From NCBI GenBank assembly GCA_963969345.1, contig OZ017768.1:3496718-3560717 (forward strand): a stretch of DNA of 64,000 bases, given 5' to 3'. Source of the stretch: Turbatrix aceti (Eukaryota; Nematoda; Chromadorea; Rhabditida; Panagrolaimidae). A program made the position numbers and the translations under genes. This document shows, piece by piece, positions 17,842-28,536 of this stretch. The notes under the pieces are model-generated. The model saw only the letters and a list, made by a program, of their open reading frames with translations, made no database searches and was not told the origin of the DNA. Positions within the stretch are counted from its first letter, which is position 1. Each line of letters opens with the position of its first letter.

Positions 17842-20430
17842 ATGACCGGCCCAGCCATCGTTCACGACAACGGCATGGCGTGGAGGTCGGCGACACTGAC
17901 GCCCACGCCCACGCCCACGCCGAGAACGACAGAACCTCTCCACTCCCAACTCTGGTACCACGGCCGAATCAAGCGCATAGAAGCCAACAACCTCGTCCGC
18001 GCGGAGGGCGATTTCCTCGTCCGGGACTCCCTCTCGGCCCCTGGAAACTTTGTTCTCACTGGGATGTGCCGTGGTGAGACCCTCCACTTTGAAGTGCACC
18101 GCGCTCCGTCTTCTCACCCAGGTGTCGATCTTTTTTACTTCGAAGACGAACAATTTCGGTCCATTGTCGACCTAATTCAGTTCTACGTCACCCACAGACG
18201 ACAGGTCACGGCAAAGAGCCAGTTCGTGCCTATCAGACCTGTTATCAACAGCCAACAGGTACGGAAAACTTTTTGCGCCCGGGTAAAAAGATTTTTTTCA
18301 GCAGAAAGCTCTGAACATCCTGAGCATGATCTCGTTCGAGCTGGAACCTTCTTACGCGCCTTTCATCGACAAGAGTGCCTACCTGAGAAAACGGACAGCC
18401 ATCACCCCGAGTCTCAGCCAGCAGGTGCTGCGCAGCGAGGCGTCCAAGGCCTCTGGGGTCACTACAACCACGTTCGGCATCGAGCAGAGCGAGCCGACGA
18501 CGACCAACACTTTTCAAGGGCCTCGAATGCCACCACCGAGTTTTGCACCCCCACAACCTGAACCCAGCTACCGGGAGGCCGTTGAAGGCGAAGATGTAGG
18601 TGCCTAACAGGGATGGACGAACATTCGCATTTTTTCGTGTTTGTTTGCGAACAAAAAATTTGAAAGCAATTTTTTTTCAATTTTTTTGGGACAAAAAATG
18701 GATAATATCATTTTTTACGTTTTTCTACCCCAAAAGTTTAAAATTTTGCACAAATAAAATATAAAATCTGTTCGCTGTTCGTTCGCGAAATTGAATGAAA
18801 CGTTTGCGTTCATTCAATTTCTTGAACAAATTTGTCAAAATGCGCGAGTCCGTTAAAAAAAACGAAAAAAACGTCTTTTCGCCGTCGAAAAAAAACAAAT
18901 GAATTTTTTAGTACACCTACCTGGACTACGAAGAGATGGAAGAACCCACGCCCGAACCCGAACCTCTACCAGCCCCCGTCCAAAAACCCCAGCCCCCCGT
19001 ACCCCCGCCAAAGCCAGCCCGACTTTACAAACGGCACTCAGACGTTCTCGAATCCATCGAAGCAACCTTCAGCGAACTAACCCGGCAAAACAGTGCTCAC
19101 AGCCTCTTCGCCGGGTCTATGAGGCCCGAAAAAGAATCACCCCGGCAGATAGGGCTGGATCGGGCCCAGAGCTGCAGCCAGATCTCTCCGTGTGATGACG
19201 GGGAACTCCGGAGATTCCCGTCTGTCAAAATCGATCCTAGTCCGTTGCTACCTGCCCGGTCGGCTACCTGCCTCTCGGCGGTCGCCGTCGCTGAGGCTGA
19301 AGCCACCTGCTCCACCGGGGCCTGTGCCGGTGGAGCAGGTGGAAGTTCCAGCTTCGACTACGACGACATCGTAAAAAACGAAGTCGACTACGATCACCTG
19401 GTCAAAGCTTCCGATGAACGAACACCTGTCCAAGGCACTAGTGCGTACCGGCCGAAGAACTTGCACCAGGTGAAGGCCAGTTCGACGACTTCCAAACAAA
19501 TGCGGAATCTGCTAAACTTCATTTCTTCGCTGGAACCCGTGGCACTGGCCTTCAGACTCACAGAAGAGGATGTGAAAGTGTTCAGACTCGTCCAGGGCAA
19601 CGGTCCACAGCCGCTGAAGAACCTATTCCTCGCCGACGAACGTCTCCTGCGCGAAGAGGTGCTGGATCGCGCGGCGTGTATTCAGCTCCTCGTCGGACTC
19701 TCGCTACAGAAATCTCAGTCCCCCCAGGCAGCGCTCAAGACTTGGGTCCTCGCGGCCGGGCATTTGCTGCACAAGATCGGCAACGGGTTTGCCTACGGCG
19801 CCATCGCCGCTGCTCTGCGCAGCGAGATGCCCCGGCACCAGCGACTCTTCCGGGAACTCGATCCTGCAAGCAGTACGCTTCTCCGGGGTTTACTGAATGT
19901 TCTGGCCGATTTTGACGCCGGAAAGATGCCCGCTGTCCTCGCATCCTGCTTCATACCGTATATCCAGCCTCTGCTCGCGCTTTTCTCCAAAACCGCCTAC
20001 GTTCAGGCCACGAACCACGTTCCTAGTCTTCAGAATTTTGGTGAGTGGGGAAAAGAAGCAATACATAAAACTGGCCTAAAAATTTGGTTCGGCCGGCCGC
20101 GTACTTTTTATAAAAACTATTTGGGGTCCTTTTTTTCATTTTTTGGGCCTAAAAATTAATTTCTCTTCAAAAAAATTATCAAATTGGGTTTCAGAAGTCC
20201 TCGCAAATCTCTGCCTACTCGCGAGACACGTCCTCATCGACAACGCTACCAACCTTGAATCCTCCCTAGACAAAGTATCGACAAACGCAGTCGGCAACGG
20301 GCAAAATCCGCTTTCCACGGAATCCCTGATTCACTGTTTGCTCTCGACGCCCTCCATCGGCGACCACAAGGAAAGCGATCGTCGCAAGATTCGCATGCTT
20401 GCTTCGCAACTCGGTTCCCCATCCTCGTGA
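17842..20430 (+). CDS. NSP/BCAR3-family SH2 adaptor with RasGEF-like C-terminus (4 exons)
   Basis: Adaptor that in mammals (BCAR3, SH2D3A, SH2D3C) links tyrosine-kinase signals to Cas-family scaffolds through an SH2 domain and a Cdc25-like fold without exchange activity. Exons 17842-18258, 18302-18595, 18912-20040 and 20195-20430 give 691 residues. The SH2 domain covers about 38-135, with WYHG at 38-41 and phosphotyrosine-binding Arg61 in FLVRDS. A TPTPTP tract precedes it. The middle is proline-rich (PVPPPKPAR) with tyrosine motifs such as YDDI. The C-terminal RasGEF-like part has AAGHLLHKIGNGFAYGAI. The ATG directly follows an acceptor (CTTCAG). Poly(A) signal AATAAA is at 20500-20505. Domain calls rest on memory of the family. 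Confidence 0.82.
18608..18860. repeat. AT-rich dispersed repeat, copy B, in SH2 gene intron 2
   Basis: Occupies most of the 316 nt intron 18596-18911. Contains a palindrome-like pair, GAATGAAACG and GTTCATTCAA, and words shared with 16190-16380. It enlarges an intron that is otherwise unusual in this compact gene. Confidence 0.45.
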
Positions 20431-20563
20431 AAAAAAAAAAAAAAAAATATGTAGTTCCAATCAGGATTGCGTGCACAATAGAAAAAGAAAAAGAGTAATA
20501 ATAAAATTGCGTGTATCAAAATCAAACGGAGAAACAAACGTACGATAGATAACATCAAATATG

Positions 20564-20598
20564 AAAAAAAACCGTTACGAGTCGTAACGGGTTTTTTT
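20564..20598. repeat. Compact hairpin flanked by A-run and T-run
   Basis: CCGTTACGA, a single G, then TCGTAACGG, with an A8 run before and a T7 run after. It lies between the poly(A) signal of the SH2 gene and the eEF1B gene. It has the look of a transcription-stop hairpin, but such structures do not terminate Pol II in a known way, so function is open. Confidence 0.8.
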
Positions 20599-20866
20599 GT
20601 CGTAACTTACAACAATTGCAATTTACAACCGATTGAAGGAACGTAAGCCCGCAGGCCTGCTGGCTCTCGAAGCGCACGCGGGTTCTCGTAACGACGACCA
20701 CGGGCGAACGAACGCATGCGTGTGCACTTTCCTACTCGCAATTTCCCCAAGTCATCAGTATAGGTGGTTTTTGTCGTCGGTTGCGTGTTGTTTGCGTGTT
20801 ATCTGTGTAATCTCTTCTTTCTGGCCTAATTCCCGTTACTTACAGGGTTCTATTCATAAAATTGCC

Positions 20867-21577
20867 ATGACTTTCACCGGCACCACCGTCAACGCTGCTG
20901 ATGCGGCGCAGTTGAAGCAGCTCAACGAAGCCCTCGCCACCGTCGCCTACGCCGATGGCTACGAGCCGAGTGCCCGCGATGCCAGTCTCTACACGAGCAT
21001 TGGCAACAGCAAGATCGTTGCCAACCAGTACCCCCATGTTGCCCGCTGGCACCACCACATTGCCTCCTTCACCGACGCTGAACGCGCTGCGTAAGTTTCT
21101 TGCTCTGTTGTCGTTTTTATGACGACACTCATTTACAGGTGGACTGGCGGTGTTGCCCCCACGACCTCCGACGCGCCTGCCGCTGAGGAAGAGGAAATCG
21201 ATCTCTTCGGCTCCGATGACGAAGAAGACGATGAGGAGAAGAAGCGCGTCACCGAGGCTCGTCTGAAGGCGTACGCCGAAAAGAAGGCCAAGAAGGGACC
21301 CGGCCCCGTTGCCAAGTCCAACATCATCTTCGACGTCAAGCCGTGGGATGACACAATTGACACCAAGGAAATCGAGAAGAAGGTGCGCGAAATCACCACC
21401 GATGGCCTCGTCTGGGGAGCCTCCAAGATCCTCCCGGTCGCCTTCGGCATCAACAAGCTCCAGATCATGTGCGTCGTCGAAGATGCCAAGGTTTCGACTG
21501 ATTGGCTCGAGGAGCAGATCACCGACATCGAGGAACTCGTCCAGTCCGTCGACGTTGTTGCCTTTAACAAGGTCTAA
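20867..21577 (+). CDS. EEF1B: Translation elongation factor 1-beta (eEF1B GEF subunit; 2 exons)
   Basis: Guanine nucleotide exchange subunit that reloads eEF1A with GTP during translation elongation. Exons 20867-21090 and 21139-21577 encode 220 residues, the usual size. The N-terminal GST-C-like part (about 1-75) is followed by an acidic linker ([15 protein letters not shown]), the conserved CK2-type site region, and the C-terminal exchange domain from about 133 (FDVKPWDD) to the end (VDVVAFNKV). An acceptor (TTACAG) ends at 20845, leaving a 21 nt leader on that exon. No canonical AATAAA was seen before the next gene. Delta subunits carry a leucine zipper, which is absent here, so beta is the better call. 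Confidence 0.95.
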
Positions 21578-21907
21578 GTCCAGTGATTTTTATGATATTT
21601 GTTGTTGTTAAGTAACATAAAAAGTTTGTCTACGTGTATTTGAATGTTCAGGGGAATTTCTGGGGTGGAAGTATGCCTAAAGTTTGCTCACAGAAAAAAT
21701 GTAAGGCATAGATGAAAAAAATACAGTAAAAAATACGATTTCAATACTCAAAAACTGCGATACGTGACTTTTGCGAGGTAACTTGGCAACTCGTATTGAA
21801 GGCTTTCAACGCGAAAGTTTTTTATGAAGCGCACGCACTCGAACCAGCTGCTGCTCTAAAATCCCAGTTTTCAATCTGTTTTTTTTGGGTTATCTCTGGT
21901 ATCTGCA
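21578..21907. other. Spacer between eEF1B and PTGES2
   Basis: About 330 nt of 3' UTR and short upstream sequence; no other feature seen. The two genes share orientation and are close, but there is no acceptor right before the PTGES2 ATG. Confidence 0.5.
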
Positions 21908-23145
21908 ATGTGGGCTTTCCGTCGCCTAGCTACAAGTTCAGCACGCGTTGCAGCCGCCGGCAGCGGGAGTTTACTCGGCTCCGTGCTTCTCGTCAATGAA
22001 GATAAACCGAGCTGGCGCGTTGAATATCCGTCGCATGCCGATAACGTCGCCTTCAAGCACTCCCGTCGAATCATCAACGAACAGGACAAGACTGGACTCA
22101 ATCTCACGCTTTACCAGTATCAGACCTGTCCGTATTGCTGCAAAGGTTGGTTTTGGCCTAAAATTTGTGAAATCATCGAAGTTGGGTTTTATTGCAGTGA
22201 GAGCAGTCCTGGATTACTACGGTTTGTCCTACACCGTCGTCGAAGTCAATCCAGTCACCAGGTCTCAAATAAAGTTTAGCAAGGATTACAAAAAGGTTGG
22301 CGCTGTTTTTTTTACGTTTTTGGGGTTATGGTTGTTTTGTTGTATTTCAGGTGCCAATCGTCGTGAGTCCTACGGTGGATCAACCGCTCAAGGAGTCGTC
22401 ACTGATCATCTCGCTGTTATCGACGTTCCTGCATCGTTCTGACAGAACACTCGATGAATGCAAGGATTTCTACCCGATTTTGGAATCCGTGGATCCCGCG
22501 ACGGGCAAACCCCAGGTGTCGTATCCCAACAAGTTCTACATCATGCAGGAGGACTCCAAGCAGAGCACAGAGCAGCTGCAGAACGCAAGGTTGGTTTTAT
22601 TTATCCGTTATTCCGGAGAAAAACGAGCAGACAAGATTTTTAGGGAAGAACGCGAATGGCGGCAATGGGTTGACGAGCACTTTATCCACCTCATCTCGCC
22701 GAACGTCTACCGCACGTGGTCCGAGTCCCTCGCGACCTTCCAGTACTTTGATGCCGTCGGAGACTGGAAACGTAACTTTCCAACCTGGGAGCGCTATCTC
22801 GCCGTCTACCTCGGCGCACTGATCATGTTCGGCGTCAGCAAGCGTCTCAAGAAGCGCCACGCCATCGACGACGAACGCCAGGCGCTCCGCGACGCGTGCA
22901 ACCAGTGGCTCGCTGCCGTAGGTCCTTCTCGACGCTTTTTGGGCGGCGCGGAGCCGAACCTCGCTGACCTGGCCCTCTACGGCGCGATCAACTCCTTCGT
23001 CGGCTGCTCGGCGTTCGAGGAAATGCGCCGCGAAACCAAGATCGGCGAATGGTACGATGCCGTGCATCAGCGCGTCATCCACAGGGACGGACGCGCTCTC
23101 GTCGCGGCGAAGAGCGAGGCCATCGCTCAGAAGGCTTCTGTGTGA
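21908..23145 (+). CDS. PTGES2: Prostaglandin E synthase 2-like protein (4 exons)
   Basis: Membrane-associated glutathione-S-transferase-like protein; in mammals it can isomerise PGH2 to PGE2 and also binds haem. Exons 21908-22145, 22198-22295, 22351-22589 and 22644-23145 yield 358 residues. The thioredoxin-like motif is CPYC at 74-77 (mammalian CPFC), preceded by a hydrophobic, Arg-containing N-terminus (residues 1-30) typical of a mitochondrial or Golgi anchor. The C-terminal GST domain carries HLISPNVYRTWSESLA and GGAEPNLADLALYG, near-identical to vertebrate PTGES2. The third intron (22590-22643) is 54 nt and would read through, but its splice sites are good and the family lacks the insert. 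AATAAA is at 23279-23284. Confidence 0.93.
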
Positions 23146-23278
23146 TTTTTTGAGAATAATTTGTGTTTCTAGCGTAGATTTTGTTATATTATGGTTTGTA
23201 CTTCGGTTTAGCTTGTTAACAGTGAAGTGCCCTTTTTTGAGGTGACCAGGATTGGCGGATTTGTATTGTCCGTCTTTG

Positions 23279-23284
23279 AATAAA
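23279..23284 (+). other. Poly(A) signal of PTGES2
   Basis: AATAAA 134 nt after the stop codon. Confidence 0.65.
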
Positions 23285-23310
23285 AATGAAAATTCGAAAT
23301 CGATTTCCCG

Positions 23311-23490
23311 GAGCGAAAAGATTCTTTCGCGCTAATTTTCGTCTTGAGACCGACCCTAAAAGTTTGATCTCGAAACGAAAATTATCCGTCGCACAAGAAT
23401 TTCGTCTCGAGACCGCCCACAACAAGTTGGATCTCTTGAAGCGAAAATTATTCAACGCGCAAAATTTTCTTCTTGAAAGCGAAACCGGAA
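23311..23490. repeat. 66 bp minisatellite, about 2.7 units
   Basis: Units 23311-23372 (partial), 23373-23438 (66 bp) and 23439 to about 23490 share GCGAAAA or ACGAAAA, AATTTTCGTCT or similar, and CTTGAGACCG or TCGAGACCG. Because 66 is a multiple of three, frames stay open on both strands (a 124-codon frame on plus and a 187-codon frame on minus), giving a 22-residue repeat with RKLxxAQxF on plus. It lies between the 3' ends of PTGES2 and the sulfhydryl oxidase. It is either UTR or an orphan repeat protein; no homology is visible. Confidence 0.7.
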
Positions 23491-23711
23491 AGTCAATTTT
23501 TATCATCAGCAACCGTATAAATAATGCCAAAGTCAAGTTATTACAACTTGTAATTTTCAGGCCAAAGGGCGGAGGAGAGGACGGAACAGGCAGCGTGTAC
23601 GTGTCTCGATCGAATGTGAAAGAAGTTGCGCAGGAGCTCCTGGGCAGGGTGGCCAAGTGAAATCGTGATGTGGCGAAGGCGGGCGGGCAGGACAGGTTAT
23701 GTGCCGTGTAC

Positions 23712-26284
23712 TCAGGCGGCAGCAGCGGGGGCTGGGGCGACGGTGGTTGTGCCATTGAGAGCGGCTTCGAGGTCGTCAAAGACAGTAATCTGGTAGACAG
23801 GCTTGATCCGGGAGTAGTAATCGATGAGGAAGTCCTGCACGGAAGCCTCGATGAACCGGCCTTCGGTGGTCCGATCGTGGCAGGTAGGGCAGAGGAAGGC
23901 AGCCGGGAACTGGAGTTTGGGGAAAGTTGGGTCTTCGGTGTCCCTATCCTTGAGCCGGGCGTTGACGATGTTGTGTGCGCGCCAGAGGTAGACGAAGCCG
24001 TCTTCCGCTCTGCGAACGTGGGTTTCGAGTTTAAAAGTGCGGGTGGTCATCTTGAGGAAGTGCTTCCGGCAGTGCTCGCAGCCCATGAAGTTGCCGATGT
24101 AGTCGCGAACTGATTGCAGCATTGGCAGTGCTCGGAAGGATTTATCTGGAAAAAAGGACATTTTAATGAAAATCGTGGTAAGACCAAAATTTGGAAAATC
24201 GTGGTAAGACATTTTTTCAATTTGAAAAATCGTGGTAGGACAAAAATTTGTCAAATTTGAATAATCGTTGTAAGACCAAAAGTTGTCAAAAAAAATTATA
24301 AAAAAAAACAAAAAAATCGTTGTAAGACCAAAAAAAACGTAAAAACCTACCGTTCAGTGCCTGTTTATACGCGTTTACAGTCAAAGCGTGGAAAGTGGAC
24401 CACAAACCACAGGTGTAGCCCCTGAACTGCTGGGAAGAACCCTTACAGTGCTCCCAGTCAGAATCAACCGGGAATGGGTCGCCTTCGGCTGCCTGAAACA
24501 ATTTCACCTTATTTTTTCATTCCAGGTATTCATAAGCTCACCTCGGCCTTGATGAACGCCTCCTGCCACGCTTCTGGGGTAATCGGTTCTTCGAGACCTT
24601 TGGCATCCAAAAAGTCGCGCAGCCGGATGAAAACAGCTCTCGCGCGATGGGAATGATCGAGATCAGCGACAATGGTTTCCTTCGAATCCGGCAATCCAAT
24701 TAGCGTTGTCGTAGGGAAATGTTGAACCAGTGTATCGACAAAACTATAAACCGCGGTGAGATTGGCCTTCTCGAGCGGCATTCCAGTCCGCGTGACTTCC
24801 CGGAAGAGCGCGTATCTCATCGCTTTGAGCATATCCGTTTCCGAGACAAAATACCTGGCTCGGCAGCTGTCTGGGTTCTTCGAGCATTCTTCCAGGAAAG
24901 CATTTTTCGATGCGGCGAAGGCAACTCCCGCGGGAACGGGAGATTCGTCCTCGGCCTGGAGGAACTGTTCCAGCTCGCGGAACAGCAGTCTGCGGAGCTC
25001 TGCGACTTCGACGGGAGTTCTCTGGCCTCGTCGGAAGATAGCCAGCGTCGGGAATTCTGTAATGTGCAGTGCGTCGACTAAAGCGTGGCTTCTGAGGCAT
25101 CGGCGAGCTGTCACGCGACTGCCGAAGCGTTGGAGGTCCAAGAGTAGCTGCGCGCCGACTTGAGAGCCCGCGTTGGCTTCGAAGACGATGGCCATGGTTG
25201 TCGCGGCGTCCTTCGCTCCCTGCCACATTTCGCTGTAGGTTGAAACGCTGGAAATGTTCGTTTAGAAAAAAAAAGACAAAGGCAGAAAAGGGCTGATAAG
25301 AAATGTGTCAGGAACTTTTTTTTGAAAATGTTCATGAATTGCCAAGATTTTTGGTACTTTGTAGCTAAAAAAATGCGAAATTTCCAAAGTCAAGATGCAT
25401 TTTGAACGACGTAATTTTTAATTGTTAATCAGAAAAAAATAAATATAAAAAATAGGATTACCACGTTGAAAAGTGCAAAAAAAAATGTTGACATTGTCGC
25501 ATTTTTTTAAATACGATTTTAGGCATTTTTTAAAGTGATAACCTTATATTTTTACATTTTTCTCGAATTCTTCATCAAAAATTACGTCAATCAATTTTTA
25601 CTTTTAGTTTAGAAATGCCGTAGTTTTTTAGCCACAACGTGCCAAAAAATGTCGAAAATCGAGACTTCCGACTACCGTAACTTTTTTTTGTCAAATTTCA
25701 CGAAGAATTTTCAAAATGTCCCCAATTCCACGCCAGTTAAAAAAAACTCACTCTCCGAGATAGTTAAAATTCGGCCAGTCATCAAAGTGGTTGATGACAC
25801 TGTCCTGGACAATAGTCTGGGTCAGTTGGTTCCTCATCTCTCCCAGAGTCGGCAGCACCTTCAGCCTGACCCCATAGAAAGTATCGGTACTGTTTCGAGG
25901 AAAATATTTGATATACGGGAAAAATAGAATACCATTTGCCCGGCAGATCGGGACGTTAACCTCGTCCGCGCAGTTGATGGCAGCAACTTTGACGACACGT
26001 CCCCAGTCGCGGACGTCCTTGGCGAGGGCTTTGTAGAGGGAGGCATACGATCGGCAATGCCCACACCAGTCGGAATAAAATTCAACAAGATAGGACGAAC
26101 AATTTCCGCGCGAGCTGCAGAATACGGTATCGTTGAAGGAAAGTCCGTCGAGTTGGATGACGTGATCCTGGCTGGTGTTATAGAGGGTAGGATTCGTGCC
26201 CCGGGGCTGGGTGGTGTAGTCCGCGATGTCCGCGGCACCCAGCAGGGCCATCGCAGCTAGGAGCAGCGAGATGGCGGCCAGCAT
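23712..26284 (-). CDS. QSOX: Quiescin sulfhydryl oxidase (QSOX; 4 exons)
   Basis: Secretory-pathway flavoenzyme that makes disulfides in folding proteins and passes electrons to O2. In minus order: exons 26284-25752, 25247-24542, 24492-24351 and 24145-23712, 604 residues. Signal peptide MLAAISLLLAAMALLG. Thioredoxin domain with CGHC at 74-77 (SDWCGHCRSY). A second degenerate thioredoxin-like and helical region follows. The ERV/ALR flavin domain has CGLWSTFHALTV, the redox pair CEHC at 483-486 and the distal CPTC at 546-549. It ends in an alanine-rich tail with no clear transmembrane helix. An acceptor 18 nt before ATG (at 26303) implies an upstream exon or trans-splicing. Intron 1 (25248-25751) carries a foldback element. 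Confidence 0.93.
24168..24335. repeat. Short tandem repeat in QSOX intron 3
   Basis: Five copies of a word like AATCGTGGTAAGACCAAAA (later copies AATCGTTGTAAGACC), at roughly 24171, 24197, 24228, 24263 and 24316, with variable spacers. It fills most of the 205 nt intron 24146-24350. Confidence 0.75.
25280..25723. repeat. Foldback (long inverted repeat) element in QSOX intron 1
   Basis: The interval reads nearly the same on both strands around a centre near 25497. For example GCTAAAAAAATGCGAAATTTCC on one side faces its complement in the GGAAAT...TTTTTTAGC-type arm at 25610-25635. Its right end (ACGAAGAATTTTCAAAATG then CCCC) matches the left end of the element in LeuRS intron 3 in reverse complement. 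The left outer arm is more degenerate here. It has no coding capacity, so it resembles a non-autonomous foldback or MITE. Confidence 0.75.
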
Positions 26285-26302
26285 GTCGGATAAAAGTAAA
26301 AT

Positions 26303-28192
26303 CTGAAGAAAAAAAACAATTTTTCATTGGGACGGGTCAAAATCAAACCGAGAACCAAAAACCGAAAATTGAGCAAAAAAAATATAAACTGTATTATAAA
26401 CTGCCTAGCCGTGTAAAAAACGTGCGCGTGACAAGGACTGCCACTTGAAGAACGAACAACCCTTTTGACATCGACATCGGAAAAAAAAAGCAAAGCGGAT
26501 GTCAACGATGAGGGCCGGCGGCCGGGTCAGTCAACTAAGTCCGCAAACTTGTGTCTTTTCTTTTCTTCCTTCTGGCGTGACACAATACACACGTTATTGG
26601 GTTACGCACGCATTCACAATTACCGAAATCCGGGTATTTGGAAAGGAAAATGAAAGCGAAAATGATGAAAGGCACTCGAAACAGAACTGTCGCGAAACAA
26701 TCAGGAGTGACGTAACGGAACAGTTCGTGCACAAGGACCGTATTTCGCACAAAACTGACTGCTTTCGGGGGATTTGAAGACGAATGACTCAGAATCAAGG
26801 CCAGGGAGCATGTTCCAGAAAAGGGACAGGAAGCGAAGCATTCAACCCCCTGATCAAGGCTATTTTTAGCCAGGTGAGGTGCGCGATGTGCGCAAGGGGC
26901 TGGGGCTTTGAAAGGGTGTTGCAAAAACTCAGCAAAGGTGACCGGACACCGAAATGGGAAGCCAGCAAGCAAAATGGGATGGATGTTCCATTCAAAAATC
27001 GCACCATTGCTCCTTTGTTCGTTGTTGGGGTGCAGCACTTCAGCAAGGAAAAAAAAGTGAGTCAATCGGATAGTGAGTGAACTGTGAAAGGTGAGAAGAG
27101 TCAAAACTCGACCTGACCTCTTCCGCCTCGTCCGCGGCCGCCAATGATCACCAATCACCAATCAACCCCTCCGGCAGGGGCGTTTGTTACACCCGCGTAT
27201 CAGATTGTATCACTTGGAACGAGGAGTCAAACGAGGAAAAGAGAAACGCGGCTGTCCTGTCGATAATCGACTTGGCCTGGCCAGTGGCAGGAATCCCTCG
27301 AGGGCGGCTGGCCCGGGGGAACTGCGCAGCTGACCTGAACGAGCTCACCTGATCTGACCTTTGTGTTCATTCGTTCAACAGGATTCTAAAATCCAATCCA
27401 AATCGAATCCTATAAACCAGTTAGGTCGGAGAAAGGAACACCCGGGGAAATCATGTCGGGACCTGAATGACTCCAGATCCCTGGAAAAACCTGATGTCAT
27501 GGACCTGACCTGACCTGGACAGGTGTAAAGACAGGGAACAAAAAAGATCCCTCCCGGGTCGGTCGCGTGATTGAATGAACATTGTTGAGAGTATCTGATT
27601 CGAGAAAATATTTATAAATAAAACTGACAGCAAACTGACGTCCGCGCGCAATCAATGTGTGATCCATGACTGAACCAGGCCAGGTGAGAAAAAACCTGGT
27701 GAACAAGTTCACCGACAAAGAATCACATCTTCTGATGTAAGACGCAAAACAGACGCCCCGCGCGGAAACAAATTCACAAATTCATCGATCATGCCGGCAT
27801 CGTAAGTTACCACTTTTAGCAGTTGGCGCGCGCGTGTGAGCGTGTGATGAGGCCAGACCGCGCTGCTCATCGTAATTATTATAATTGATTGCGTGTCATC
27901 GGATATGATTCCGTGTGCTCGTTCAAAGTTCACGGCGGAGCGTAAACATACATAAGAGAGTAGAACATTCATCAAACCAAACAATCAATCAAAAAAAGTT
28001 CAAATACGGCTCCGGAAGTCCGCAAAACACAGCCCAGATGCCGCCAAATGAATCGTATCACCTGCATTTTGTAAATATCGTATACGATATAATCACAGAC
28101 CGAGAAAACATGCAAAAATCTCCCCAAAAATTATCTTAATCGTCAAAATTACGTCATGATATTGAAAGTGATTGTTACGTCCATCTAACATC
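26303..28192. other. Intergenic region upstream of QSOX
   Basis: Contains the divergent promoters of QSOX (minus) and the small gene at 28193. No supported exon was found. Several AGGTCA-like half-sites occur in both orientations around 27100-27710, including TGACCTGACCT near 27505; these recall nuclear-receptor sites, but that is only a word match. Confidence 0.5.
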
Positions 28193-28536
28193 ATGCAATT
28201 GGAGCTCTTCGATACAGGTGAGTTCCCGAATGTCTTGAGAAGTATGCATGACCAGAATCCAATTTTTTTCCAGCGCAAACGTCGCTTATTTTGGGGTCGA
28301 TCACTCTCACGCTCGCGGCAACGCTCGTGCCAACGCTGCAGTGCTGTCGTCGCAAACCAAAGATTCCGCCAAAAATTCCGACGCCACCAACGGAGATTTC
28401 ACAAAGGAGTGGCACGTTTACCTTCACGAAGGAAGACCTGCCAAAATCGACCAAGTCGACTTTATCCATTAAGTCACAGTCACCTGTCCAGACGGCACCT
28501 ACGTCACCCAATCCTGTCCAGACGGCACCTACATAA
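28193..28536 (+). CDS. Small unrecognised single-pass membrane protein (2 exons)
   Basis: Not a family I recognise. Exons 28193-28217 and 28274-28536, with GTGAGT donor and TTTTCCAG acceptor, encode 95 residues. A short N-terminus (MQLELFDT) is followed by one hydrophobic helix (about residues 11-31), then CCRRKPK, a positive stop-transfer with a Cys pair that could be palmitoylated. The tail is proline-, threonine- and lysine-rich and ends in a duplicated PVQTAPT, matched by a direct repeat in the DNA at about 28486 and 28513. Topology by the positive-inside rule would be extracellular N-terminus, cytosolic tail. It is short and lacks homologs in memory, so the gene call is tentative. Confidence 0.4.

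Noticed and set aside
23286..23660. 124-codon plus frame starting after PTGES2
   Set aside because: Kept open by the 66 bp repeat unit; no homology, and an opposing 187-codon frame exists too. Recorded as a repeat instead.
27100..27710. Nuclear-receptor response elements (AGGTCA-like words)
   Set aside because: Several half-sites and one tandem TGACCTGACCT occur, but spacing is irregular and such words are common; noted only as a composition feature.
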